A stretch of 64,000 nt of DNA. It comes from Planctomycetota bacterium (GTDB lineage: Bacteria; Planctomycetota; UBA1135; JADKAF01). The notes beneath the pieces were generated by a model, which worked only from the letters and a program-made list of their open reading frames with translations, was not told the DNA's origin and ran no database searches. Every line of letters begins with the position of its first letter. Positions within the stretch are counted from its first letter, which is position 1. Positions 17,413 through 26,818 of this stretch are shown here, piece after piece. The stretch covers positions 6,758,001 to 6,822,000 of the forward strand of contig JADKAF010000001.1 in the NCBI GenBank assembly GCA_016719295.1, in the 5' to 3' direction. The translations under genes and the position numbers were made by a program.

Positions 17413-17442
17413 TTGTGCCCTCAGCGGGGGGGGCGCTACTTT
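17413..17442 (+). promoter_or_regulatory. Putative promoter of the DxDxDG-repeat gene
   Basis: TTGTGC (17413-17418) and TACTTT (17437-17442) with an 18-base spacer lie just upstream of the ATG at 17478. Confidence 0.4.
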
Positions 17443-17477
17443 GGGGGCCCGATTTGCCTTCCCCACGGCCCCCGGCG

Positions 17478-20090
17478 ATGCCCTTGCGATCCGCGTTCCT
17501 CTTCGAGCTCTCGCTCGCCGCTGCCGGCCTGGCCGCGCTGGCCGGAGCCCAGGTCGGGTCCTCCTCGCTGGGGGCGGTGGCGCCGCGCTTCGAGCTCGCG
17601 GGCTGGCGCTTGCCGGTCGAGGCGGCCTCGGTGTCCTCCTGGGCGGAGCTGGACCTCGACCTCGACGGCACGAGCGAGCTCTTCGTCGGAGCGCACGATC
17701 GCCCGGCGCGGCTCTGGCGGCGGGTGCAAGGCGTCTACGTCGAGGACGCTGCGGCCCTGCCGGGTCCGCTGCGCGGGGTGACGGCGGCCGTCGCAGCGGA
17801 TTTCGACGGCGACGGCTTCCCCGATCTCTTCCTGGGACGCGCGCCCAGCGGCCCGTTCACCTGGCCCGGCGACGATCCCTCTGCGGGCTGGGATCGCTTG
17901 TGGATGAATCGCTCCGTCGGCGGTCGACGCACCCTCGTCGAAGCGACTTGGTCGAGCGGAGCTTTGCTCTTCGATCTCCTCGTCGTGCCGGCGCTCGCGA
18001 ACCTGCCGCACTTCCCGCTGCTGCCGCGCTTCCCCGTCATCGACTTCGAAGAGCTGCGCTATACGCACGGCGCGATCGCGCGCGACCTCGACGGCGACGG
18101 CGATCTGGACCTCGCGTTGGCGCACGGCGGCTGGGATCCGCTCGCGCGCCGGGGGGTGGAGATCGAGCCGCTCGTGCTCCCGATGCCCTGCGCCGTCTAC
18201 TTCAACGTCGGTGACACGAACGGCGACGGCTTCCCGAACTTCGTCGACGACGCGTCGCTCCAGCACGATGACCCCGACACGCCGGCGATCGAGCCCGCGG
18301 GAGCGCTCGCCTCTTCGGTCGCGGCGAGCGACTTCGACGGCGACGGCGATCTCGATCTCTTCCTCGGCGTGATGGCGAACGACGCCGGTCTGCACTTCGG
18401 CAACGCCGCTTCCGGGGCCGCGAATCGCTACTACGAAGCGCGCCGCGACGCCACGGGTCGCATGCGCTGGGTGAATCGGAGCTTGCGCGCGCTCGGTCCG
18501 CAGTCGCCGATCGAGGAGACGCGCGCCGCGCTGGCGCTGCCCCTCGACGCGAGCAGCGAGGTCCATCTGCTCACGTTCAGCTTCCAGGATGCGCGCTCGA
18601 TCGGGGGCGCGTGGCATCGCCATCGCGCGCTGCGCTTCGATCGCACGCAGCGGCGCTTCGTCGAGCGGCTGGGGGCCTTCGCCGGAGCGACGACGAGCGC
18701 GGAGGAGCTCTGCACCTCGGTGACTCCGGTCGACCTGGACGCCGATGGAGATCTCGACTTCGTCCTCGGCGGTCCGCGGATCGTGCAGCTCGAGAACCGG
18801 GCCGGGCTCTTCTCGCGGGTGCAGACGAGCACGCTGGACGAGCGCTACGAATCGACGGTCCTCTGGGCGCTCGGCGCCGACCGAGATGGCGATGGCCTCG
18901 CGGATCGCGGACGCGCTCCGGAGGCCCTGCTCGTAGGTGTCTTGCGCGAGCAGTCCCGTTGGATGGTGCCCTTCCGCGGCGCTCTCGAGGACTGGACCGC
19001 TCCGGGCTTGCCGACCGATCTCGGAGGTACTCGAGCCGTCGCGACCTCTGACTTCACCGGCGACGGGCGCCGCGACATCGTCTTGCTGAAGGAGAGCGGC
19101 GAGCTGCGCTTGTGGCGCGCGCTCGATGCCGCGAGCTTCGTCGACGATTCCTCCGCGCTGCCGAGCACGGGGCAGCGCTGGATCGCGATGGATGCGTGGG
19201 ACGTCGATGGACAGAACGGCCTCGACCTCGTGCTGATCGACGCGCGTGGAGCGCACGCGTGGTGGCGCAGCGACGGACGTGGGCGCTTCGCGCCGCAGGC
19301 TCTGCCGTTGGATCCAGCAGGGCACGAACTGAGCTCTGCCGCGCTGCTCGGCGCCGATTTCGACGGCGACGGTTGGCGCGACGCGCTCGTCCTGCGGGAG
19401 GCCCTCGACGGAAGACCGATCGCGCCGCTGCGTTGGAGCGGAACGGGGATGGGCTTCGTCGAAGCGTCCTTCGCGCTGCCGAGCGGGGCTGCGACCCTGA
19501 GCGCTCTGGGCGCCGCGTTCGATGCCGATGGCGATGGCCGCAGCGAAGTGCTCTTGTGGAACCAGCACGGATTCCCAGAGCTCTGGCGCGCGCTCCCGGG
19601 CGGCCTCCATCAGCGCATCTCCGGGGCGCATCCCCCGACGGCGCTAGCGGTCGGCAGCATCGCGACCGCGGATCTCAACGCCGACGGGATTCCCGATCTC
19701 TATCTCGCCGCGGGCGACGCGCACCTGGCGCAGGATCGCCTCTGGACTTCCGAGGCCCAGCCGGGAGCCTTTCCTCGCTGGCGCGATACGACCGCTCACC
19801 CGTTGCTCTCCGTCGGCGCGAGCTCCGGAACGCGGCGCGCAGCGGCGCGCTTCGTCGATCTCGACGGGGACGGGCTGCTCGATTTCGCTGTCGGCCGCGA
19901 GGGTGGTATCTCGTGCTTCCACCGCCAGCTCCCGCAAGGGGGCTGGAGCGCTGCCGAGCCCTTCCCGGACCCGCGCGCCTGGATCGGACGGGGGTGGACG
20001 GTGTTCGATCAGAACGGCGACGGACTGCTGGAGCTCTGGATCTACGGAGCCACCCAGATGCGCGCGTATCGACATCTCGCGGCGCGCTGA
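17478..20090 (+). CDS. Secreted FG-GAP/VCBS-type repeat protein
   Basis: From the ATG at 17478 the protein (870 residues) begins with a signal peptide (hydrophobic LSLAAAGLAALAGA, cut near AQ). About fourteen calcium-loop motifs follow, such as DFDGDGFPD, DLDGDGDLD, DTNGDGFPN, DLDADGDLD, DLNADGIPD and DQNGDGLLE, spaced through the chain. This is the pattern of FG-GAP/VCBS repeats that build beta-propellers in secreted or surface proteins. An in-frame GTG at 17415 would add 21 residues ahead of the signal peptide and is less likely. No enzymatic motif was found. Its stop codon sits in the loop of a perfect hairpin. Confidence 0.9.
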   Translation: MPLRSAFLFELSLAAAGLAALAGAQVGSSSLGAVAPRFELAGWRLPVEAASVSSWAELDLDLDGTSELFVGAHDRPARLWRRVQGVYVEDAAALPGPLRGVTAAVAADFDGDGFPDLFLGRAPSGPFTWPGDDPSAGWDRLWMNRSVGGRRTLVEATWSSGALLFDLLVVPALANLPHFPLLPRFPVIDFEELRYTHGAIARDLDGDGDLDLALAHGGWDPLARRGVEIEPLVLPMPCAVYFNVGDTNGDGFPNFVDDASLQHDDPDTPAIEPAGALASSVAASDFDGDGDLDLFLGVMANDAGLHFGNAASGAANRYYEARRDATGRMRWVNRSLRALGPQSPIEETRAALALPLDASSEVHLLTFSFQDARSIGGAWHRHRALRFDRTQRRFVERLGAFAGATTSAEELCTSVTPVDLDADGDLDFVLGGPRIVQLENRAGLFSRVQTSTLDERYESTVLWALGADRDGDGLADRGRAPEALLVGVLREQSRWMVPFRGALEDWTAPGLPTDLGGTRAVATSDFTGDGRRDIVLLKESGELRLWRALDAASFVDDSSALPSTGQRWIAMDAWDVDGQNGLDLVLIDARGAHAWWRSDGRGRFAPQALPLDPAGHELSSAALLGADFDGDGWRDALVLREALDGRPIAPLRWSGTGMGFVEASFALPSGAATLSALGAAFDADGDGRSEVLLWNQHGFPELWRALPGGLHQRISGAHPPTALAVGSIATADLNADGIPDLYLAAGDAHLAQDRLWTSEAQPGAFPRWRDTTAHPLLSVGASSGTRRAAARFVDLDGDGLLDFAVGREGGISCFHRQLPQGGWSAAEPFPDPRAWIGRGWTVFDQNGDGLLELWIYGATQMRAYRHLAAR

Positions 20091-20102
20091 GCGCGCCGCG
20101 AG
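20076..20102. terminator. Perfect 12-bp hairpin between convergent genes, stop codon in the loop
   Basis: CTCGCGGCGCGC (20076-20087) pairs perfectly with GCGCGCCGCGAG (20091-20102). The three-base loop is the TGA of the repeat-protein gene. A second small stem (GAGCG with CGCTC, 20102-20115) reaches the stop of the opposite-strand TPR gene. There is no T-run. Its position suggests a bidirectional terminator or 3'-end stabiliser. Confidence 0.5.
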
Positions 20103-20113
20103 AGCGCGATCGC

Positions 20114-21700
20114 TCAGCCGCGCCGACGCTCGCCCTTCTTCGCCAGCGCCAGGTTGTTGGTCGCATCGCGGAGCGCGATCTGCACGATCTGCTTGCGCTC
20201 GTCGCTGAGATCGCTCTTCGTGAGCTCGGCCTTGGCACACTGGATCGCCTTCTCGTACATCGCGATGGCGCGCGTCATCGCGTCCTTCCGCTCGAAGAGG
20301 TGGAAGTGGAGGATCAGCGCGGTGTCGTTCAGGAACGCCGGATCGTCGGGCGAGAGTCCCAGCGCGCGCTCATACGCGACGATGGAGCGCTCGTAGTCGC
20401 GGCTCTCGCGGCAGAAGAACGCGTAGTTGTTCCACTCGTCCGCGTTTCTGGGGTCGAGGCTCACGACGCACGCCGCCAGACCACGGCATAGATCGAAGCG
20501 CGCCTTGTTGTTCATCGTGACGATGAGGAACTGCAGGGTGCTCTTCAGGTTCGCTGGGTCGCCGCCGTTCTGCTGCGCGAATGCCGCGAAGCGATCCGGG
20601 CCGCTGTCGCCGATCTTCGCGAAGGACTGCGCGGCGCGATCGTAGTCCTTGAGATCGTAGGCGCACTTGATGCCGATGTGATACCAGCAGTCGGCGTAGC
20701 TGGGCTCGTGATCCACGGCGAGCTGGAGCTGCTTCACTCCGTCGGCGGCCCCGCCTTCCTTGCGGTAGCTGAGATACCAGCCGGCGTAGTAACGCAGCAG
20801 CGATTCCTGCTTCGTCGCCCCGCCCGGGTGGCGCTCGTCGTAGCCCTTCACCGCGCGCTCGAGCATCACCACCGCTTGGTCTCCGAGGCGGCCGCTCAGC
20901 GCGGCGATGTCCGTCGCACCCGGATCGCGCGCGAGCGCTTCGGCGTAGTTCTTCGCGGCCTCGTCGGGCTTGCCCGCCCACTCGGCGCAGCGGCCGAGAC
21001 GCTCCCAAGGGCCGGCGGCATCGGCAGTCTTGGTCGTGCCTTCGACGTAGGCCTCGCGCGCCTTCGCGAGAGCGGCATTGGCGGCAGCTTCGTCCTCGGC
21101 TTCCTTGCGGTCGAGGAACTGCAGGAAATGCACGTCGCCCGCAGCGACGTAGCCGTCGCCTTCGGTGGGGAAGTGCGAGCGGGCCCAAGTGCTCCAGCGC
21201 TGGAGGTTGTCGGCGTCGCGGAGCTCCATGCAGAGCGACAGCAGGCGCCGCATGCTCGCGAGGTCCTTCCGATCGATCTGCACGATGCGGATCAGGTGAT
21301 CGCGGAGGTCGCCCTTGCGCATGAAGATCGTGCGCTCGGCGCCCGAGCCCTGGGCGAGCTCCGCGATGCGCATGTCGAGCACCGTGACCCAGAGCCGCGG
21401 CACACGGACCTCCGAGTGCTCCTCGGCATCGAGCGCGTCGAGGAGGTCCATGGCCTCGCTGCTGCGCGCGGTCGCGACGCAGCACTCGGCCAACGCGAAG
21501 CGCGTGTCGCGGCTCGCATCGCGGAGCTCGACCGCCTTCTTGAGGAGCGCGTACGCCTTCTCGTGCTCGCCGCGCTGCGTCTCCGTACGAGCGCTCGCGA
21601 GCAAGCTGGCGGCCGTTTCGTCCTGCGCGCGGAGCTCGAGCGGTGCGCCGGCGAGGCCGAGCCAGAGCATGGTCATCTGCAAGGAGAGTCGAGGCATCAT
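20114..21700 (-). CDS. Exported TPR-repeat protein, unknown role
   Basis: The product (528 residues) begins MMPRLSLQMTMLWLGLAGAP, a signal peptide cut near LRAQ. Tetratricopeptide-like helix pairs then fill most of the chain, for example KAYALLKKAVELRD, EAAKNYAEALARDPG and YERSIVAYERALGLSPDDPA. The ATG overlaps the stop of the upstream TPR gene as ATGA, and AAGGA lies ahead of it, so the two genes are coupled. TPR proteins serve as protein-interaction scaffolds; no partner can be named here. The context suggests a periplasmic complex with the neighbouring TPR lipoprotein. Confidence 0.85.
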   Translation of the reverse strand: MMPRLSLQMTMLWLGLAGAPLELRAQDETAASLLASARTETQRGEHEKAYALLKKAVELRDASRDTRFALAECCVATARSSEAMDLLDALDAEEHSEVRVPRLWVTVLDMRIAELAQGSGAERTIFMRKGDLRDHLIRIVQIDRKDLASMRRLLSLCMELRDADNLQRWSTWARSHFPTEGDGYVAAGDVHFLQFLDRKEAEDEAAANAALAKAREAYVEGTTKTADAAGPWERLGRCAEWAGKPDEAAKNYAEALARDPGATDIAALSGRLGDQAVVMLERAVKGYDERHPGGATKQESLLRYYAGWYLSYRKEGGAADGVKQLQLAVDHEPSYADCWYHIGIKCAYDLKDYDRAAQSFAKIGDSGPDRFAAFAQQNGGDPANLKSTLQFLIVTMNNKARFDLCRGLAACVVSLDPRNADEWNNYAFFCRESRDYERSIVAYERALGLSPDDPAFLNDTALILHFHLFERKDAMTRAIAMYEKAIQCAKAELTKSDLSDERKQIVQIALRDATNNLALAKKGERRRG

Positions 21701-23442
21701 CGTGGCGTTTCCTTCGAAGGTTCGGCGAGACGTTCCAAGTACCAGCGCAGCTCCGGGGCTTGCGCGCGTTCTGGAGAAGCGGCGAGACAAGCGGCGAAGG
21801 CCGCACGCGCCGCGGGGAGATCCCCTCGATGCTCGCAGAGGAGCTGGCCGAGGAGCTGGTGCGCGTCAGCGAGGAGCTCGCGCCGCGGGGACGAGCTGGA
21901 GGACGATGGCGCGAGCTCGACGAGGAGCGCGCGGAGCTCGCGCTCGCTGTCGTCGATGCAGCTCAAGCGCGCGTCTCCGCTGAGCAGAGGCGTCAGCTGA
22001 TGCAGGCTCGTCGAGGCCGCTTCGAGGCGCAGCGCGAGAGGATCGAGCTCGCTCGCCTCCCCGGCCAGCAGCGCGGCGCGGCGAAAGGCGTCGCGGCTGC
22101 GCTCGAAGCGCACGCGGGCCTTCGACGCCTCTCCGCCGCGCTGCAGCAGCGTGCCCTCGCGCCGCGACCACTGCGCCATGCGCTCCAGCCAGCGCGCATG
22201 GAGCGGACCCAATCCGACGGCCAGCTCGAGGCCCGCGATGAGGAGCTCGGAAGCGCGCGCTTCTCGACCTTCGCCGGCCCAGCGCATCGCCAGGCGCTCG
22301 AGGCCCTCCAGCACGCTGCGATCGAGCACGTCGCCAACGCTCGCGAGCGCCGGGCTGGCGCGCAGCGCCGCGAGCCACAGCCGCGCGGCCTCGTCGAGCT
22401 GCTCGCTCTCGAACGCGATCCAGGCCGCGCCCGCGAGGGCTCGCGCGCGCTCGGCGGCGATGGCGTCGGGGTCCATTCCGGGCAGTGCGGCGCAGAGCTC
22501 GAGCTCTTCCGCCGCGCGGCGGAGCGCCGCTTCGGCCTCGGCCAGCCGGCCCTGGACCCGCGCTGCTTCTCCGCGCTCCAGCCAGAAGCGCCCCGCGTGC
22601 CAGTGCATCGCCGGGCTCGGCGCTCGGCGCGAGAGATCCTCGTAGCTGCGCGCCAGCGCCTCGGCGTCCGCGCACGCGCGACCACAGCGAGCGAGCTCGC
22701 CATGCCATCTTTCGTCGCCGCCTTCGGTCGCGATCTGCTGGGCTGTGCGGTCCAGCGCTTCGGCGCTTCTTCCGAGGAGGATCAAGGCGTCGTTCCGCGC
22801 GCGCGCCGCCTCCAGCGAGAGGGGAGAGCCGCGATCCTGCGCGAACGCCTGGCAGCGCAGCGCCGCCTGCGCGGCGAGGCGCGACGCGGCCTCCGCGCCG
22901 CTGGCTCGCAGACGGCGTGCGCGCTGAAGGTGGAACGCCGCGAGCTCTCCGGCCGCGGCGGACGCCGTGCGCGCGGACACCAGGCGCTCGGCTCGCTCGG
23001 CGTGCTCGAGCGCCTCCGCTTCGCGGTCTTGGAGATCGCAGACGCTCGCACGGCGGATCCAAGGCAGCGGATCTTGCGGCCGAATCGCGGCAGCGCGATC
23101 GAAGCACCGCTCCGCCCGAGCGCAAAGGGACGCAGCCGTCGATCGATCGGCGGCTGCTTGCGCGAGGAGAGCTTCGCCGAGCCGCATCTGCACCTCGTGA
23201 TCCCTCGACTCGCGCTGCTCCAGAGCAGAGAGCTCCTCCACGGCGCGTCCCGTGTGGCCCTCGTCCATCGCTGTGCGCGCGCGGTCGAGGTGGTCATGCC
23301 TATCGCGTCGGCGTCGCGCGTCGTCCGCATCCTCGGTGGCGCTGCAGGCGATCCCGCTCAGCGCACAGAGAACCCAGGCGAGCTCGCGGAAGTGCTGGCG
23401 GGCGATGCGCTCGGGTAGAGCCGACAAGGGCGGCGCCGGCAC
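21697..23442 (-). CDS. TPR-rich, possibly lipid-anchored exported protein
   Basis: The chain is Ala/Leu/Arg-rich and helical, with TPR-like units such as DRHDHLDRARTAMDEGH and RCFDRAAAIRPQDPLPW. Near the N-terminus LAWVLCALSGIACSAT forms a short hydrophobic segment ending in a weak lipobox (GIAC). A GTG at 23442 gives 581 residues with this segment near the front. The frame stays open to a TTG at 23520, and a TTG at 23421 is another option, so the start is uncertain. The gene is translationally coupled to the downstream TPR gene. The function is unknown. Confidence 0.75.
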   Translation of the reverse strand: MPAPPLSALPERIARQHFRELAWVLCALSGIACSATEDADDARRRRDRHDHLDRARTAMDEGHTGRAVEELSALEQRESRDHEVQMRLGEALLAQAAADRSTAASLCARAERCFDRAAAIRPQDPLPWIRRASVCDLQDREAEALEHAERAERLVSARTASAAAGELAAFHLQRARRLRASGAEAASRLAAQAALRCQAFAQDRGSPLSLEAARARNDALILLGRSAEALDRTAQQIATEGGDERWHGELARCGRACADAEALARSYEDLSRRAPSPAMHWHAGRFWLERGEAARVQGRLAEAEAALRRAAEELELCAALPGMDPDAIAAERARALAGAAWIAFESEQLDEAARLWLAALRASPALASVGDVLDRSVLEGLERLAMRWAGEGREARASELLIAGLELAVGLGPLHARWLERMAQWSRREGTLLQRGGEASKARVRFERSRDAFRRAALLAGEASELDPLALRLEAASTSLHQLTPLLSGDARLSCIDDSERELRALLVELAPSSSSSSPRRELLADAHQLLGQLLCEHRGDLPAARAAFAACLAASPERAQAPELRWYLERLAEPSKETPR

Positions 23443-23793
23443 GCACGCGGAGCGCGTGCCTGTCGCGTGCGAGGACTGCCGGGGGCGGACGCTCCGTTCG
23501 CTGCGCTGCAAGGAGGGCAAGGGAAGTGCAGGGGCCCGTCGAGGCCGTGACGCCGGGACGATGGCGCAAGACCTTCAACGCGGGCGTGTCGGGTTCAGGA
23601 CGAGCGCCAGTACGAAGCGGAAGGAAGCGGAGCATAGCCGCGCTCCCGCAGCGGGGAAACGGGGCAAGGAAGAGCGCAGCGGAACCTAGAAGCCGATTGC
23701 TCGGTCAGACCAGGAGGAAATAATGCCGGGCTGCGGCTCGTCGGAGCGCGCTTCGTCGCCCGTCCCGCAGCGCCCGTACCCACGGAAAACCAG
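23443..23793 (+). other. Divergent spacer with a perfect Shine-Dalgarno leading to an out-of-frame ATG
   Basis: Between the TPR gene (minus strand) and the Ig-like lipoprotein (plus strand) lies AGGAGG at 23712-23717, five bases before an ATG at 23723. This is the best ribosome-binding site in the area, yet that ATG is in a different frame from the lipoprotein. Its frame runs to 24133 and its sequence looks like a shadow. It may be a leader peptide or mark a nearby frameshift. Confidence 0.4.
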
Positions 23794-26658
23794 ATGCCCG
23801 TTCCCTCGCCACGTGCGCAATCCCTCTGCTCCCCGATCCTCCGCTGCGGCATGGGACGCGCTTGGGCCGCCGCGGCGCTGGCGCTCCTGGCGGGTTGCTG
23901 GGGCGGAGACAACGGCGGGGACGCGTTCGGTTTTCCCGGCGGCGGTCCGGGTGGGGGCGGCGCCGGCGGCGTCGATCCGGCGACACCGACGGACGGGGCC
24001 CAGTCCGCAAAAGGCGCCCCGAAGGTCGTGGACGTACAGCCCTCGGGCAATCAGGCCGTCGACGTGTCGACGCCCGTCGTCGTCACCTTCTCCGAGGCGA
24101 TGCAGGTCGGGCGCATCAGCTCGGCGAACCTGATCGTCCGTCCCGAAGGCGCCACCTCGGGCGTCGGCGGCTCCTTCCAGGTGCAGGGCAACGGGCGCCT
24201 GGCGGTCTTCTTTCCGGCTTCGCCGCTCGCTCCGGCCACCAACTACGAAGTCCTGGTGACCTCCGAGCTCGCCGATCTCGACGGCAGCCGCGTCAATGCG
24301 GGAACCGATGGCATCGTCGGGCGCTTCCGCACGGCTGCGACGGGCACGACACCCTCGTTCCGCGTGCTCGCGATCTTCCCGCCCACGGAGCCGACGGTCG
24401 GGTCTTCCTCGGCGAGGAACATCGCGTCGGATGCCGAGGTCGTGGTGGTGTTCAGCGAAGCCGTCGACACTGGCACGACCTTCCCGACCGGACTGGTGCT
24501 CGGCGTCGCCGACGTGACCATGCCCGCGGGCCAGCTTCCGTTCACGATCACCGACCCTTACGTGCTCGCCGAGCTCTCCATCGACTACCCGTCGAGCGGA
24601 GGGGGGCGCATCGGCGTGTTCCGCCCGCTCGCGGGCTTCGATCCCGGAGTGTTCATCGGGGTCGTGGCGACGCCGGCCTTGCGCTCCACGGCTGGACGCG
24701 CGCTGGCCGAACCCGAGTTCGGTACCTTCCAGGTGCTGCCCTTCCGCGCGCCGGATGCCGTGCGGATCCCGACGACTCCCGCGAACACGATCAACCTCGC
24801 CACTCGCGGGGCCGTGCCCGTCGAGGTGGACGTCGATGAAACGGCGCTGGCGGGTGACACCGTCGCGTTGACGATCCAGGAGTCCGCGGGACCCAAGCTC
24901 GCGCGCTTCTCCAAGCGCATCGAGATCAATGGTGCGCAGGTCGTGAGCTTCACTGCGGCGCTCACGGACAACGCGGGCGCGAATCTCCTCCCCGATGGCA
25001 ACGTGTCGTTCGCCGCCGCGCTGTCGCGACGCGGTCTGCTCTCGAGCTATCGGGTGCAAGGGGGCGTCGTGCAGGACACGGTCGCGCCTTCCGTGCTGAC
25101 CCTCGGTCCGCCGACCGGCTCGAGCCAGACCGCGTTCGTGACCACCTTGAGTGATCCGGCGATCTACGGAACCTCCTCGGAGCGCGTGGTCTCGGTCTCG
25201 CTGAGCGGCCCGAACGTCCCTGCGCCACCGACGACTCCCGCCTCGATCGACGGGAACTTCTTCGTGCTGCAGCCGGTGGCCCTCGGGCTGCGCGATGGAG
25301 CGGAGACGATCTCGATCGCGGTCTCCGACGCGGCGGGCAACGAGGGGGTCGCGCAGTCCGGCGAGATCCTGCAACGCGGCGTCATCACCGGCGACACGAC
25401 CGGCGGAGTCCTTGTGGTCCAGGTCTACGACGCGGACAGCTTCGCCGCGTTGAGCCAGATCGACGTGCAGGTCGAGGACGGCGCGCCGGGCTCGGCTCCT
25501 GCGTCGCGGAGCTTCGGTCTCACCGATGTGCGCGGCGAAGCGAGCTTCGTCGTGACGCCCGGGGGCCGTCACACGATCACGATCGGGCGCACCGGCTTCA
25601 ACTTGACCACCCTCGTCGATACCGGCGCGGGTTTCTGCTCGCTGCCGCTCGAGCGCACGGTTCGCTCGAACGGTTCCCTGGCCGGTGCGATCACCCGCGC
25701 CGGCGCCACCTTCCAAGGTGTCGAGGACGTGCGCTTCTGCTTCAACCTCGATCCCGACCCGCGCAGCTTCGCGCAACGCGACATCGAGAATCCGTCCGGG
25801 CCTCTCGCCTCGCTGCCGGCCACGACCGTTGCTCCGGGTCGCCTGCAGTACACGACGGCCTTCTTGACCTTCCTGCCGGCGCAGACCGGTTCCGTCGTGG
25901 CGAGCTTCCGCGAGCAGATCGGCTTGCAGCCCGTGGTCGCTGGGGGGCAGCGCTCGATCGCGATCAGCTTCCCCGCGACGCCGCCCACCTCGGCGCCTTG
26001 GGGGCCGCTCGCGCTCGACTTCAGCGGCATCCCGAGCCCACCCAACTTCGCCTCCAACCTCGCGGCGCTGCCGCGAGCGAAGAGCGAGTCCGTCGTCACC
26101 GGCTTCGACGGCGCCCCGACCTTCGGGATCGGCGGGCCCTCGGGCACGGCTCCGAACTTCACGGTGGGCGGGACCTTCGTCTCTCCGTCGATCGACCCGA
26201 GTCGCGTCAGCGAGAACTTCCTCGTCGCCGACGCCACGGACCTCTCCGGGAACTTCGTGCGCTCGCGCCCCACGGTGGCCGCGGCGGTGACCGCCAGAGC
26301 TCTCTCGATGCCGGCCCTGCCGCTGCTGCAGAGCGGTGGCGGCACTTACCCGTTCGCCTACTCGTTCGCGGATACCCTGGGACAGGGCTTCTACCGGGTG
26401 CGCTTCACCGACAGCGATCCGATCCTCCCGCGCTCCTGGCTGCTCCTCGTGTCCGACGGGAGCTCGGGCACGGTAGCGACGCGAGTACCCGAGCTCGGTC
26501 CTAGCTTCGGACGCCTGCGCACCGGCAACTGGGTCGTCCAGATCGACGCGGTCGGCATGCCCGCGGGCTTCTCGATGGACGGTTTCCTCTTCTCCGACGC
26601 GGATCGCTTCTACCGCTCGCTGGCGCGCCCGGGCGCTACGACCATCGCGGTCAACTGA
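23794..26658 (+). CDS. Large lipoprotein with SbsA/Big_5-type Ig-like domains
   Basis: The protein (954 residues from 23794) has a lipoprotein signal (GRAWAAAALALLAGC). An ATG at 23851 would start right at that signal and may be the real start. After a Gly-rich linker, residues about 77-185 match a bacterial Ig-like domain of the SbsA type: VVDVQPSGNQAVDVSTPVVV, TFSEAM, then ANLIVRPEG. A second similar unit begins VLAIFPPTEPTVG. The rest is beta-rich, including a carboxypeptidase-regulatory-like segment (GVLVVQVYDADSFAALSQID). No catalytic motif is seen; it is probably a surface-exposed structural or adhesive lipoprotein. Confidence 0.85.
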   Translation: MPVPSPRAQSLCSPILRCGMGRAWAAAALALLAGCWGGDNGGDAFGFPGGGPGGGGAGGVDPATPTDGAQSAKGAPKVVDVQPSGNQAVDVSTPVVVTFSEAMQVGRISSANLIVRPEGATSGVGGSFQVQGNGRLAVFFPASPLAPATNYEVLVTSELADLDGSRVNAGTDGIVGRFRTAATGTTPSFRVLAIFPPTEPTVGSSSARNIASDAEVVVVFSEAVDTGTTFPTGLVLGVADVTMPAGQLPFTITDPYVLAELSIDYPSSGGGRIGVFRPLAGFDPGVFIGVVATPALRSTAGRALAEPEFGTFQVLPFRAPDAVRIPTTPANTINLATRGAVPVEVDVDETALAGDTVALTIQESAGPKLARFSKRIEINGAQVVSFTAALTDNAGANLLPDGNVSFAAALSRRGLLSSYRVQGGVVQDTVAPSVLTLGPPTGSSQTAFVTTLSDPAIYGTSSERVVSVSLSGPNVPAPPTTPASIDGNFFVLQPVALGLRDGAETISIAVSDAAGNEGVAQSGEILQRGVITGDTTGGVLVVQVYDADSFAALSQIDVQVEDGAPGSAPASRSFGLTDVRGEASFVVTPGGRHTITIGRTGFNLTTLVDTGAGFCSLPLERTVRSNGSLAGAITRAGATFQGVEDVRFCFNLDPDPRSFAQRDIENPSGPLASLPATTVAPGRLQYTTAFLTFLPAQTGSVVASFREQIGLQPVVAGGQRSIAISFPATPPTSAPWGPLALDFSGIPSPPNFASNLAALPRAKSESVVTGFDGAPTFGIGGPSGTAPNFTVGGTFVSPSIDPSRVSENFLVADATDLSGNFVRSRPTVAAAVTARALSMPALPLLQSGGGTYPFAYSFADTLGQGFYRVRFTDSDPILPRSWLLLVSDGSSGTVATRVPELGPSFGRLRTGNWVVQIDAVGMPAGFSMDGFLFSDADRFYRSLARPGATTIAVN

Positions 26659-26745
26659 GCGAGGCGCGGCTTCGCCGAGACGCGACTTCGCGAGCTTCGA
26701 GGGTGCCTCCGCGAGGCGCCGACCACAAAATCTTGGGGGGGGAAG

Positions 26746-26775
26746 TTGGCTCGCCCCCCTGGATGTAGATAGGAT
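26746..26775 (+). promoter_or_regulatory. Putative promoter of the 26819 lipoprotein gene
   Basis: TTGGCT (26746-26751) and TAGGAT (26770-26775) are separated by 18 bases. They are preceded by a G-run/C-run inverted pair (26734-26759) that may end transcription from the previous gene. Confidence 0.4.
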
Positions 26776-26818
26776 TCGCCCCTCCTTCGGCGTTGCTGCC
26801 TTTCGGGGGGATCTCGCC

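Noticed and set aside
17436..19631. Minus-strand frame of 731 codons over the DxDxDG-repeat gene
   Set aside because: Shadow produced by the repeated calcium-loop codons; no start or motif support.
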